From Stachybotrys elegans (lineage: Eukaryota > Ascomycota > Sordariomycetes > Hypocreales > Stachybotryaceae): DNA of 64,000 nt. The position numbers and the translations under genes were made by a program. The stretch lies in the NCBI GenBank assembly GCA_020746835.1, contig JAGPNK010000003.1, positions 372,001 through 436,000 on the forward strand, given 5' to 3'. Under the pieces are notes generated by a model. The model was not told the DNA's origin and did no database searches. It saw only the letters and a program-made list of their open reading frames with translations. This document shows, in pieces, positions 33,057-44,340 of this stretch. Every line of letters starts with the position of its first letter. The stretch's first letter is position 1.

Positions 33057-34183
33057 CTACTCTTCATGGTCAATGCGGATCATGACCTTCGCAAAGTGCT
33101 TCTTCTCGTTCAGTCGCCTGTATGCCTCCTTGGCCTCTGCCAGCTCAAACACCACATCATCCATCGCTGGCTTAACCTCCTTTGCATCCATGAACTTGAC
33201 CAGCTCCTTGAACTGGTTGCGCGTGCTGGTAAAGAAGACGCGCACACTGCACGCCGCCATGAAGACTGCCATTAGAGGCACCGGCTCAGCATTGCCGCCG
33301 ACGGCTCCAACCATGTGAACAATTCCGTCCACCCGAACCGCGGCCAGCGATTGTGCCACTGTTGCATAGCCGCCAACATCGACGACGTTATCGAACCCGC
33401 GTCCACCAGGGGTGAGGGCCCTTGCTTCCAGCCCCCAGTTGGGGTTGGTCTTGTAGTTGACCACATGGGCAGCTCCAAGGCTCTTCAGACGAGCCGCTCT
33501 GTCCTCGCTCGATGTAGTTGCGACCACTGTCGCGCCGGCAGCCACTGCCAGCTGCAGTGTTGCGATGCTGACGCCGCCAGTACCCTGGACGAGAATCCAG
33601 GCGCCAGGACCAGGCTCTTTACCCTTAACACCAAACAGCGCATTCCAGCCGGTTGCAAAGGTACAAGTGAGCGTGGCGGCCTCGAGCCAGTTAAGCGACT
33701 TTGGGGCATGGACGAGGCCTTTCTCTTGAAAGACGCCAAATGAGGTCAAGGTGCCAGGTCTGCCTTGTCCAAGACAGCCCACCGCATCCCCGAGACCCAG
33801 AGGCTCATCATCGCCGGCTCTCTGCGAGGGGGCAGGGTTGGTCTGGGTGACTACCCGATCTCCAGGGGTAAACTCTGTAACTGCAGATCCCACAGCCTCA
33901 ACGACACCTGCGCCATCGCATGCAGGGATGACTGGCGGCGTAATGGGACCGTTGATGCCCTGTTCTTGGTGTGAGTGTTCGATGGTAGGGTGAAGATCAG
34001 ATGAAGAAGACCAACCTTGGGGTCGGGAATCACAAGTTCTCTGTAGTTGAGACTGGCGGCCATCAACTTGACAAGGACCTCATCTGGAGCCAGGTCCTTT
34101 GCAGAGGGGATATGGAGGTTCTCCTTGAACTCAAGAGAGGCCTCGAAGCCTTCCTGGCGAGCCAAGATCCACTGACGAGCCAT
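33057..34183 (-). CDS. MDR-superfamily NAD(P)H-dependent oxidoreductase (zinc-less quinone reductase type)
   Basis: Exon 1 34183-34016 and exon 2 33959-33057 give 356 aa. An N-terminal GroES-like domain is followed by ASLNYRELVI, GDRVV, and the cofactor motif WILVQGTGGVSIATLQLAVA (Rossmann fold, AxxGxGxxG-type). GGRGFDNVVDVGG and FAKVMIRI complete the family pattern. The Cys ligands of zinc alcohol dehydrogenases are absent, so it is of the quinone-oxidoreductase or enoyl-reductase type. It probably reduces quinones or activated double bonds with NADPH in the cytosol. It faces away from the regulator-like gene at 34608. Confidence 0.9.
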
Positions 34184-34607
34184 GGTAAAGTGCTGACGAA
34201 ATTGGTGGTTGGAGAAGGGTGGTTTCTGAGTGAGTCTGACTTCTTACAAGTGTATCTGACGAGTAAATAAAGCCTTGAATAGCAGAGGAACTGTGTACAC
34301 TTATACGCTTCGTCCCGTCCAAGCCTAAGATATCTCCTCGTCGCCTTCATGAATCCTGACCAATAGGAAACATTCGCCAGCAGGTCTCAATCTACCAGTC
34401 CGTCCTAGCCTCAAAACTCATTTTCCTATTCAGGCAAAGCACCGTCCGCATGACAAGGATGACATGGCGCCGTCAAACTCCACTGCCGACGGGTATAACC
34501 ATCCCTCACTCTCTCTTTACCTCCACCACGTCCGCCCATCTCTTTTTCCCAAAATGAACAATGAGATTTTTGATATTTGACAGGCGCGACTACCGAAACT
34601 CCTGAGA
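34184..34607. promoter_or_regulatory. Divergent promoter, MDR and regulator-like genes
   Basis: A 424-bp spacer between opposite start codons; no specific site assigned. Confidence 0.45.
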
Positions 34608-35990
34608 ATGGTCTCATTGACATTTGTAAACACGACGGGGGCGCCTGTAGTCTCGCGGGACTCGGCAAAGCGGATAAGAGGCCACATTACTCGGACCAAC
34701 TTTGCCAAGCGTCGTCAACTGAAGGCCGCGGAGCAGTCATCCAGTCCGCCCGAGTCGTCGGTTTTGGCGGATTACTGGCTGGCTACGCCACAGCGAGTTT
34801 CTTCTGGGGCGGGCTTGGTGGACCAACAACGTTCCGAGTCTATGGGTATGTCCTCCTTACGCATTACAAATGCATCATTAATGGTGACCACACCATTGTG
34901 GGTTGCTTACAATCATGTTAGTTATCGAGTTGTGGGACACCATGTTCGCACATAACGCTCAGGACATACGCGACCCTGAAGCGCGAGCCCTATGGCTCAA
35001 CCTAATCTGCTCAGATCCCGCCCTCCATGACGCTACCATGGCCGTCGGCATGCGGCACTGGTCAGTCGACCCTACGTGGAAGTGGACAGCCGGTATCCAC
35101 ATCCACCGGGCTGTCAGTTCCCTCATTCAACGGATAGCCTCTGGCTACGCCTTCACCGACAGCGCTCTGGCTGTGGCCATGACACTGGCGTTTGGCGAGC
35201 GCCTGAACCAAAATGACTCCAGCTGGAAGATGCACATCGACGGTGCTGCCCAGATGATCCGGCAAAGACGAGCCTTGGGTATCACAGCTGAGCCGTGGTG
35301 GTTCACCGGTCTACTGATATGGTACTTATGCCTTGACACCTAGGAAGCCTTGACAGAGTCTTACCTTGTTATAGTGATTGTTTAAACTACGTTATGAAGT
35401 ACTCCCGGTCCTACGACAGAAGCATTGTCGAAGCTATAGGCGAGGACGGCAACCCGGACATTGTACAGGTTTCCGAGATAACCGAGAGATTGGCCAAGCT
35501 GCGAGACTGCATAAACACGTGTCTCCAGGACCCAACAAGTCTTTCAGCCTTGCGCGAAACGATATCCGCGCGCGTCGCAGCCATGCTCAAGGAACTAAAG
35601 GGCCTGCAGACCCACGAAAACAACGAAGTGCGAGCCTTTTCCTGGTCAGCCCAGCTCCTACTACACCTATCATGGCAATCAGCACCACCTGTCGACATGA
35701 CTATGATGGCCAAAGAGCTCTCCCACGCACTGGACTGCAGGCCCTTCCCACCGTGTTCGTACATGGAGATTACATCCTGCCCGCTCATGCTGGGCGCTCT
35801 TGCGGCCGAGAAAGGATCGCAGACGAGGGCCTGGTTCCTTACGAAGATGAGGCAGGCCGTTATGGCGCCGCAGCTGCGTGGTTTCGACACAAAAATCGAG
35901 ATTTTAAGGAGAGGCATGGCTCGGGATGACGATGTGCTTATGAAGCCGCTACGCGATCTCTGGAGTAACGAGATAGGCGTTGCTCTGTGA
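34608..35990 (+). CDS. Fungal-specific regulator-like protein without a zinc cluster
   Basis: Three exons (34608-34845, 34922-35321, 35375-35990) join to 417 aa. The start MVSLTFVNTTGAPVVSRDSAK and the basic segment after it resemble fungal proteins often annotated as 'tachykinin family' or fungal-specific transcription-factor domain proteins. The rest looks like a Fungal_trans_2 helical domain. No Zn2Cys6 cluster is encoded, and none was found upstream. Proteins of this kind may have lost DNA binding or may partner other factors; this is inference. The frame is intact. Confidence 0.7.
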
Positions 35991-36143
35991 TATTTAGGAT
36001 AGGAGTGATTTCGGCATCATAGAGCGTCCAATTTCTACCATAAACAATATGAACACAAAACCGCTTGTTCCAAGTTTCCAATGGGTGAGCTGTACCATCA
36101 ATTTGAGTTATCATAATGCAGAATCCAACAGGGTCACAGCCAA

Positions 36144-39100
36144 CTATTCCTTACCAGCCGCCTTCTCCTCCTCCTTCTGCAACTTCCGCTTCTCAACCAA
36201 ACTCTCCAGCAAGTCCTCCGAAGCCTTTCTGCGGGGGTTATCCGCCGCCAGTATCCTCTGATCGACCTCCACAACCCACGACAGCTGCTCGATGGCGCGG
36301 TCGAGCTGGCCCTTGTCCATGTACGCCCTGGTAATGTCGTAGCCCAGCTTCAGCCTCCGCGGGTCCTCCTCTGGAAGGATCTTGGCCAGCTTGACCTGGG
36401 TTTTCTCCAGGAGCGCGATGCCTTGGTCGATGTGTCCCGCCTTCTGGTACGCACGGGCGAGGTAGTGCTCCACCTTGAGCAGCCTCTGGTCGTCGGCCTC
36501 CATGGTCAGGGATTCTGTTGCCACGGCACGTTCAAGCAAATCGACTGCATCTTTATGCAGTCCTCCTTCTTGATACCTCTGCGCCAGCTCAAGGTAGGAG
36601 AGGGGTCGGTCGGGACTCTTGTCGGCGATTATCTCATTCTCCAGCTCTCTTGTCTCTGTAGTGATTGCTCCGGCCTCTTGGAGCATTCCCGCTGCTTCGT
36701 AAGCTCCAGCAAGCTCCTTGTTAATCACCAATCTTTGCCATGAACTCCCATCTTTTTGCACGATTTCGGTTGCCAGCCTGGATAGAAGTGTGGCGCCTTT
36801 GGTCAGTCGTCCGCAGGACAGATATGCGAGCGCGAGCTGCCGTTGACAATCCCGGGACACTGGCGTTTGAAGGTCGGCGTTGTCAGTAGAATTTTCCAGG
36901 ATCTCTACCGCCTTCTCGGGTCGGTTGCTGATACGGTAGAGCTTCCCAAGAGATCGTTCCGTTTTACTTAGTAGGGCGACATTCTTTCCGTCCATGCTCT
37001 GTATGGTGTAGTACACATGCTCTAGATGCTTGATGGCTTCTTCAATGTCCCCGTTGGCCGCACAGGCCTCTGCAAGGAGGTACTGCGAGTCAAGAACGTC
37101 CATGCCATCTAGGGGCGCCATTCCCACCATTGTATCGAAAATCTGCGCTCGGAGGCTCTTGACTGCTTCCCACCTACTCTGATGCGTGTGAATGGTAGCT
37201 AACGCATCCATACTCATCAACGTGAGCCGGCTCTGCAGTCCCAGCGCGTCCTTGCAAAGTTCCACAATGCGATTGAACAGCTTGTCGTCCTTCTCCCACT
37301 GACTTTGGTCTCTGTATACCAAGGCCAGATTCATTTCTTCCCTGAGGTAAATTGTGTGCGGAACCAGCAAGATGAGCAAACTTAGCCAGAAATTATGGTT
37401 CCTGGATGCAGCCTCGAGAATCTCTTCACTAAGGTGTGTACCTGGGTCCCTCTTGGCGATCAAAGCCTGAGCAATTTTCAGAGCGTTTCGTTCGTTTCCC
37501 ATGGCTGCTATCATCATCTCTTCTGTAATCGTTGTTTCCTTGACGAGTCGCTCCAGAACGTCCATGTCCAACTCCATTTCTCCCAATGCCATCTCGAGAA
37601 TGATTTGCTCTGGATGCGTGTTATGTGTCTCCTTCTGAATGTCATCATTATCTTGAACCCTAGAGTCAGCGCTCTCGTCGTCTGGATGCCATTCCTCAGG
37701 TTGAAAATCCGGGTTTCCAAAATGAGCCATATTGTAGACGCTGTTCTTAAATATACTTGCTGCTGGATGGGATGTATTTTCTGGGACATCCCCCTTGCTC
37801 TCATCGTACTCTGGGATAATGTCGATCTGAGAATCCTGTATAGGCGGACCTGCTGCCAAATGTTGTTGGCCCAGATCACTGCCACCGTCATCCGACCCAT
37901 CCAGCCGTGTCTGCTCAGTTGGCTCTTCAGGGAGACTAAATTCTTTGGATGAGGTAACCGATCCTCTAGATTGCTCCTCTGTGTCTTCATCAACTGCTGC
38001 CTTGTTCGAGTCAGCCTCGACTGTGTCATTGGCTGAAGAGATAGGAATGGCAAATAGAGCAAGCTGCTCCATATGTGATCCCAGATGTCGCTTGAACATG
38101 GTCGGAAGAACACAGATGACATCTGCAGACTCAGCCGAGACGGCGTTGCGCTCTCTCAAGCGTTCCTCCCAATCTGTACAACAAGGGCAATCTTGAGCTG
38201 GGATTTGACCCATGGGTCTCCTTGCTATGTCGAGGAAGGGCTGTTCATCACTACCCTCTGCAGTATCCGGGTGTTGCTTCCGAATATGACTGAGGTAGGC
38301 CTCCTGAGTCTTGAACGACTTGCCTTGGCAGAACTGGCACGTGTAACTGACGCGGTGGACTTGCATCTCGTGACGGAACCAATCGTTGATGTCGCTGAAG
38401 TAGGGCGCGTCGCAGCCTGGAAAAGTACAGACGTATGATCGCAGATCGGAATACACGTGTCGTCGCCACACTCGCTCGTTCTTGAACTTTTTCATCCTGT
38501 AACAGAAGGGACACTCTATCTCCTTCTTTGAACCCTTTTGCAGATCGTCAAGACGGGGGATCTTGAAAGCCAGGGAGGCCTCGAACCCTTCGTCGACCGA
38601 GCGCGTGATTGTTGTGTAGGATTTGGCATCGCTCTCGTGGTCTGAGGCGTCATCTGCAGCGAGCATCTCCTGTGTGATACCAGCTGGATTCAGCTTCGAT
38701 GCTTCTGTGAAGAATGTCGACGGCTGGCTCTTGGACTCGTGGTATAATATCTCAGGACTGAGAGTCGGCGAGCTCAGAGGAGGTGGAGAGAAAGCCTCTG
38801 GGAGCTTTTCCTGAATCATTTCGAATTTTCCTTGGAGCTTCTCTCGATGATCGTGGATGTAGCTCAAATAATGACGACGATGAGTGATGCTGCGACCAAG
38901 TCTTGTTCGCAGCCACTCCCACTCTTTGCCCGCGAGCTTGGGGTACTTTTCCTGGACATGATTTATGTCGTACCGGTCATCGAACCTGTATCTCGACCGG
39001 CTCAAGGCTTTGGCAAATACGTCCTGTGAGCCAGCTTGGCGAATCAAGCCGGATATTCGGAAGAGACGACCGATGCATGACCCGATTTCTGCAAGGAGCT

Positions 39101-39519
39101 CGGTCTCTTCGCTCAACTCTTCTGCTTCCTCATCACTATCACCAAATACTTCTGACGCAACCTCGCCCTCTCGCCGACCAGCCACAATATCGGAGACTGG
39201 GCAGCGGATTAGCATTTGTGAAGAAGTAAACGCTTCTCCACTTACGTTCTGAGGCAACTTCTTCGAGATCTTCCAAAAGCTCCATAATATGAACAAAGAC
39301 ATCTTCGGCTTCGTTGAGACGGGACTCGAGCGATAGTGGCGAATGTGCGGCATGGAAGGCGCCAATGTTGCCTGCCCAGAGACAAAATCTCTCAAGCTCA
39401 TCTTGTACATGCTGGCGCTTGATTCGAGATGTCGGATTCTCTGCGTTAGAAGCAGCTGTGACAATAGCCTTTAGGATTGCGACGCATTCATAGCATCGCT
39501 CAGATGCGGAAACGCTCAT
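36144..39519 (-). CDS. C2H2 zinc-finger and TPR protein (NLR-like helper architecture)
   Basis: Two exons, 39519-39246 and 39196-36144, give 1108 aa. The N-terminal part is a helical domain with a cysteine pair (ERCYECVAILKAIV) and an acidic stretch. C2H2-like fingers follow around residues 318-440: ECPFCYRMKKFKNERVWRRH, CTFPGCDAPYFSD, TCQFCQGKSF and PAQDCPCCTDW. The C-terminal 400 residues are consecutive tetratricopeptide repeats, ending in a charged tail (KRKLQKEEEKAAGKE). Fungi have many such proteins with large TPR arrays, thought to act in self/non-self sensing; function here is unproven. The gene is head-to-head with the DUF7580 gene at 39981. Confidence 0.85.
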
Positions 39520-39980
39520 CGCGAAGAGTGTGCTGCTGGCCAATACAGAGGGGGAATCCGAGAGATATCAGGCTCTGGCCATGAGGACGCGAGGAGCACA
39601 AGGATATCTGCTGCTAGTAATATCAGCCGCAAAGTATTGCCAGGTTGATCCCCCCCTCGGTTGGAGGGTGACAAGGATAAGGAAAGTTTTGGCACAGCTT
39701 CTCACCAGTAAAGGGCAGGGCAAAAGTACACTTTTGAACAGCCACACGAGGCAGAATGTGGAAGGATTCCTAAATCCTTGTCATGCTGACGCGAGCACAT
39801 TTGTCATGAACATCAGTGCGGGGCTCTGCTCCGCGCCGCCTCAGCGTCTTGCATGACCTGGATGACATGGGAGCCTGAGAGGGAGGGATGGACGGACGTT
39901 GTTAATCAGGCTCTCCTGCTTTCCTCCTCTCGATCCGTCCCGTCCCCGTCCCGCGTTTCTCCTCCATTCATCTCCACAGT
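39520..39980. promoter_or_regulatory. Divergent promoter, C2H2/TPR and DUF7580 genes
   Basis: A 461-bp spacer between opposite start codons. A pyrimidine-rich run (39910-39975) precedes the DUF7580 start. Confidence 0.5.
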
Positions 39981-41810
39981 ATGAGCGGGCTAGAAATCGT
40001 TGGTGTTGTTCTGGGAGCTTTCCCGCTCATTATCGCGGGCCTTGAGCAATGGCGCGACGTCGCCAAAGTTGGCGGCTTTTTCTGGCAGATTCGCAAGGAG
40101 TACACCAAATGCCGGCGTGATGTTCAGTTTTACGAGCTCATGTACAAGCGCAACCTCAAAGAGCTCCTGCTCCCCGCCATAAGCGACGCCGACCATGTCT
40201 CCCGGCTGGTCAACTCGCCTGGCGGCCAGGACTGGGCAGACGAGCAGCTGCAGCTTCAGCTCAAAGCTCGTCTTCAAGAGTCCTTTGACCTCTACATGGA
40301 CAACATCCAGCGAATCAACGAGACGGTCGAGGAGCTCCGCAAGGAGCTATCTTTCGACAAGTCAGCCGTGCAAGAAAAGGTCGCGACGACTCCGGAGGTG
40401 AAGAAGCGACGCGCATCAGTCCCCGAGTCGGCGCCGCGAAGCTCCCGATTGTCGACGGCCAAATCACGCATCAACTACGAAGCATTTCGAGTTAAGTTTA
40501 GCTTCAACGAGTCTGTCCGGAACGAGCTCTTTGACCAGCTCAAAGAGTGCAACACACGGCTGGAGCAGCTGCTCAAAACCAGCGACAAGATGGCGGCGCT
40601 CCAGCACACGGAGGAGCCCGTGCCTGCGAAGCGCACCCACTCTCTTGAAGTTATCTTCAAGAAGGCATGGAAGCACTCGGCCCTTCTCTTCTCTGCTCTG
40701 CAAAAGGCATGGCAATGCCCTTGCCGGAAGCACCACGTCGCTCATCTCCGTCTCGAGCACCGGACCATGTCGGATATGCGGTTCGAGCTTCTGCTTTCGT
40801 CGGCGCCCAACGCCGCCAAGACAGCGCCTGAATGGTTGTGGAAGGAAATTGAGTATGCCAACTTGCCTGGCTGCGCAGGGTCCAAAGGCATCTGGTCAGC
40901 GCCCTCGAAGTCTGGACAGTCAGATCCGGTCGGGTCATTTGAACAGAGCCTAGAACAATCGCTGGTCCTCACTGAAGCGGGTAGGGAGAGGCAGTCGTCC
41001 GTCAGCTCGATCCCGTCAATTACAATTACCCAAGAGATTGTCAAGAAAAAGGTGACATTTGCCTCGTCGGAGAACGCGGATCTCAATCTCGAGATAGATG
41101 TCATGATTGACCCGTCGATCAACCTCTGTCGACTTCTGAGCGAGAACGAAGATCACTGTTTCGGTATTGTTGGCTATGAAGACCAGACCTATCACCTGCA
41201 CCCGTTTTCACAGATAAATCCAGCAAATACATACAAACCCATTTCGTTGGACTTCATCCTCTCCGAAGAGTTTGTCGGATATATGAGCCGACGCCAGCGC
41301 TACTCGATCGCCCTCCTTCTCGCCTCTTCGGTTGCGCAACTGCGCTTCACGCCATGGATCAAGACCAACCTGACCAAGCATGACGTCCTCTTCTTCCCAC
41401 GAGAGACGGACGACATGGGCGATATACACTACGAACCCTTCATCCGCCAGAGTTTCGACACAGCCAAGACCCGAGTTCGGAGCTCAGAGGCCGAAAGCTG
41501 CAACTTCTACTCGCTCGGCATCATCCTTCTGGAGTTGTGTTTCGGCCGGCGGCTTGAAGACCACCCGATGCGCAAGAAACATCCTGCCGGCACCGGCGAG
41601 GAGAAGATGGCCTTTGACCTCATGGTGGCGCTCAAATGGTCCTGCAGTGTGCGGGATGAGGGTGGCGACGACTATGCTGCGGCGGTGAAGTGGTGCTTCA
41701 CGGGCGCGAATGAGGATGCGGGATCGTGGCGAGGCGATGTAATTGATAATGTAATCCGGCCGTTGGAGAGATGTCAAGAGCACTTCAAGGCGGCGGCAAC
41801 GGTTGTGTAA
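39981..41810 (+). CDS. DUF7580-type protein (fungal cell-death/prion-like family)
   Basis: Intronless, 609 aa. The start MSGLEIVGVVLGAFPLIIAG, with AKVGGFFWQIRKEYTKCR, is typical of fungal DUF7580 proteins, whose helical N-terminus resembles HeLo-like cell-death domains. The C-terminal third (from about residue 390) looks like a degenerate kinase-like fold, ending in YSLGIILLELCFGRRLEDHP, a pattern of pseudokinase C-lobes. No catalytic kinase motifs are complete. The likely role is in programmed cell death or vegetative incompatibility by analogy; not proven. No membrane anchor or signal peptide is obvious apart from the hydrophobic N-terminus. Confidence 0.8.
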   Translation: MSGLEIVGVVLGAFPLIIAGLEQWRDVAKVGGFFWQIRKEYTKCRRDVQFYELMYKRNLKELLLPAISDADHVSRLVNSPGGQDWADEQLQLQLKARLQESFDLYMDNIQRINETVEELRKELSFDKSAVQEKVATTPEVKKRRASVPESAPRSSRLSTAKSRINYEAFRVKFSFNESVRNELFDQLKECNTRLEQLLKTSDKMAALQHTEEPVPAKRTHSLEVIFKKAWKHSALLFSALQKAWQCPCRKHHVAHLRLEHRTMSDMRFELLLSSAPNAAKTAPEWLWKEIEYANLPGCAGSKGIWSAPSKSGQSDPVGSFEQSLEQSLVLTEAGRERQSSVSSIPSITITQEIVKKKVTFASSENADLNLEIDVMIDPSINLCRLLSENEDHCFGIVGYEDQTYHLHPFSQINPANTYKPISLDFILSEEFVGYMSRRQRYSIALLLASSVAQLRFTPWIKTNLTKHDVLFFPRETDDMGDIHYEPFIRQSFDTAKTRVRSSEAESCNFYSLGIILLELCFGRRLEDHPMRKKHPAGTGEEKMAFDLMVALKWSCSVRDEGGDDYAAAVKWCFTGANEDAGSWRGDVIDNVIRPLERCQEHFKAAATVV

Positions 41811-42001
41811 GGCATGGTCAGTGTTCAACAGGCACTGGTGCTTGCCTCAGTTCATTTCAAGCTCATCGTGTGTATCCAGCGAGCGTTGCCATGCAGTTCA
41901 ATGATGTTATGCCTTATTGTATGGTAGATTGTCTAAATATGAGAGCGATTGGAAGTCGAGTTAGGGTGCAAGGCAACCAGCCCGACCAAGTGTAGGCGTA
42001 G

Positions 42002-42769
42002 CTACCCTCTGGATGAGAATAATGACTTAAAGTATTTCCGAACTCGAGATGAAATGGCCTTAGTCTCAGTCTTGTTCTCTGAAGCGGCATCTTCCTTGGG
42101 CTTGCTTGGGATAACCTCGACAAGCTTGTCGGCGAGACCAGCAAAGTTCGCATCGCCTGTTGCACGTATGGCATCCCGCATCTTCTCCAGCGTTGCGTCG
42201 GTCAATCGGCGACCGTACCCAATCGAGTCCCATACCTCGATACCAGCTCCTTCTCCCGCGATGGCTTCATAGTAGATGACTACATAGCTGTTTCTCCAGT
42301 CTGGTCGGGCTTCGCCGCTACCATCGCCAATTAGGCCGGAGTCGTCATCGACCATCCAGCTCTCCAGCTGTCCCTGCTTGCCCCAGCAAATAATCTCCCA
42401 ATGGCGCTTGGTGTCGCCTTCTACGAATGACGAACAAGTGTTTTCGTTAACCGTTTCCGCCACACCAGATCGGCTAGTGGAATGCGTAGTCTTCCGCGGC
42501 TCAACCTCCAAGGGATCTATGTACGTGGCGACCTCCACCCAGGACTCGGTTATTGTATACGACTTGGAGGCGGGCAAGATTTGTATTCCAAAACGTGGTT
42601 CATGTGGCGGGTCGCGATGATAGCGAGACGCGGGCAAGGTCGAGAAGACAGGGCACCACTTTCGCCTGGTAAGAAACTCGATCGCGGGGTCGCTGTAGCC
42701 CTGTGGGATGGGCAGCTTCGTGCCACTGGGAGGCCGAAGGCAAATGACGGCTTCGTTAGAGAGGTCCAT
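42002..42769 (-). CDS. Hypothetical protein, 255 aa, family not recognised
   Basis: An intronless open frame with balanced composition and no stop-rich shadow on the other strand. It starts MDLSNEAVICLRPPSGTKLP. The middle has an aromatic-rich stretch with WEIICWGKQGQLESWMV and NSYVVIYYEAIAGEGAG. The tail is basic and amphipathic (SRVRKYFKSLFSSRG). No signal peptide or known motif is present. It may be lineage-specific. It faces the 3' end of the DUF7580 gene. Confidence 0.6.
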   Translation of the reverse strand: MDLSNEAVICLRPPSGTKLPIPQGYSDPAIEFLTRRKWCPVFSTLPASRYHRDPPHEPRFGIQILPASKSYTITESWVEVATYIDPLEVEPRKTTHSTSRSGVAETVNENTCSSFVEGDTKRHWEIICWGKQGQLESWMVDDDSGLIGDGSGEARPDWRNSYVVIYYEAIAGEGAGIEVWDSIGYGRRLTDATLEKMRDAIRATGDANFAGLADKLVEVIPSKPKEDAASENKTETKAISSRVRKYFKSLFSSRG

Positions 42770-43327
42770 TTGGGCTCTCGGACGTTTACTGAAATGTGAT
42801 AAAATTGTTCCTAGTGGGCTTTGGTTCTGGTTCCTGAGCTTGCGCTAGAATTACCAGCCTGAGCAGCCGGACGGGCTCCCTATTAATGGCCTTGAAGATG
42901 GCTGGGGGAATACCGAAGCAACCTCAGCCGCGGCTGAGCCAAGCCCTTCAACCACAGGAAAGGGCAGGGATTGACATGTCAGTGGATGCTCGCCATTCCG
43001 TAAGGCATATTCACGGAGCATATGATAATGCAGTTGTCGCACAGCTCTGTAACAGGGTAGTGAAAGCGCAACGTATATTAATGCCTGTTGCAGTCCAAAT
43101 GACTAGCATTCTCTGCCAGTGTCATTGCATTTTCCACCATCAGACGCCGTGTCGAAGCTAATAAAACACGTATCGATACCTACACAGCTGCCTCGACATT
43201 CCCGCCACAAGCTCCTCGGCTGCCAAGTCTCCGAGCCATCCACACCGCCCTTCAACCTCGTACTGTCGTCACCTTTTTGTCACAAATTGCTGCTCAATCC
43301 CGGCTACCTGTGATTGAAGAGAGCCTC
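42770..43327. other. Intergenic, no gene seen
   Basis: Promoter side of the hypothetical gene at 42769 and the 3' end of the opsin gene. Confidence 0.45.
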
Positions 43328-44340
43328 TTAGTGGTGGCCATTCTCCTCATCACCAATGCGGATTCTGCCTTCACTATTCAGGCCGTGTGCCCAGTATCCG
43401 CCCAGGTCGGCGTTCGTCTCCGGCATTCGTCGGTGCGCAACCAAGAGCCAAGTACCGAAGACCGGCTTGGCAAGAATGTCGAGAATGGCGTAGATGATAA
43501 TCTCAGTGTCGACGGACACGCGACGAGCTCCGTCGGCGACACCCCAGACGCTGCATTCTGTTAGTAATTGATCGTGGATGAGGGGACGATTTCAGAGTAC
43601 ATACATGGGATAGATTGTCCAGAGGATGAGAGTGAAGGCAGACAAGGAGGCGAACAACTTAGTCGTCTTGTTGCCTCGGGCGGCCACGGCAGCGCGACCG
43701 TTGACAGCAAGGTGCCAGATGACGAACAGGTAGGAGATGCATCCGATGGCGTACCATCCCCATTTCTGCGGAGTATGCTCGCGGCCGAAAGCAGCAAAGA
43801 GACCGGAGAGAACCATGATGATATCGGCGACGATAGCCATCAGAGTGTGGGCACCACTGATGCCAGCCAAGAGGCAGAGATCGAGCAGCAGCAGAGGCGT
43901 GGTCAAGCTCCAATCGACGTATCGTGCCCAGAAGACCTGGCGGCACTCGTCATGGTGGGTGCTGGGGACATGCCTGCCGTGGTGGTCCTTGACCTTGTTG
44001 CAGGCAAATGCATTGGCATCACCGGTCGCCATGGCAAAGTATGAGATGGCAGCCGTGAGGGTGATGAGGGTCGTGACGGTGTGGTAGAGTCTCCGCTGGA
44101 GGGGAATGTTCCAAGATCGGAGGGCAAAGACGCCCGAGAAGATGAGCATGATGGCGAAGACGACCCAGAGAGTCGTCATTCCCGTCTTGCCGGCGGTTTC
44201 GTACTCGGTAGGAGTGGCTGGGACGCGGTCAGCGGTGTTCCGTCTCGAGAAGCACGTCTATACGTACGGACAACTGTCGGGATGGGCCTGACGGGACCGC
44301 CATTGTGGCCGCCCTGGAGGAGAGAGTATTCTTCAATCAT
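43328..44340 (-). CDS. Microbial (type 1) rhodopsin, CarO-like proton pump type
   Basis: Three exons (44340-44268, 44217-43605, 43550-43328) join to 302 aa, with seven helices. Helix C reads ARYVDWSLTTPLLLLDL: the aspartate acceptor (bR D85) and donor (bR D96) are both present. Helix G has the retinal lysine in ILDILAKPVFGTWLL. YPIVWGVADGARR in helix F/G is family-typical, and the last intron uses acceptor ATGCAG to keep it. Both aspartates predict a green-light-driven proton pump of the CarO type, not a NOP-1-type sensor. It sits in the plasma membrane and needs retinal. No carotenoid or retinal gene is in the window. Confidence 0.93.

Noticed and set aside
37395..37952. Plus-strand 185-codon frame within the C2H2/TPR gene
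   Set aside because: Antisense shadow of a well-supported exon.
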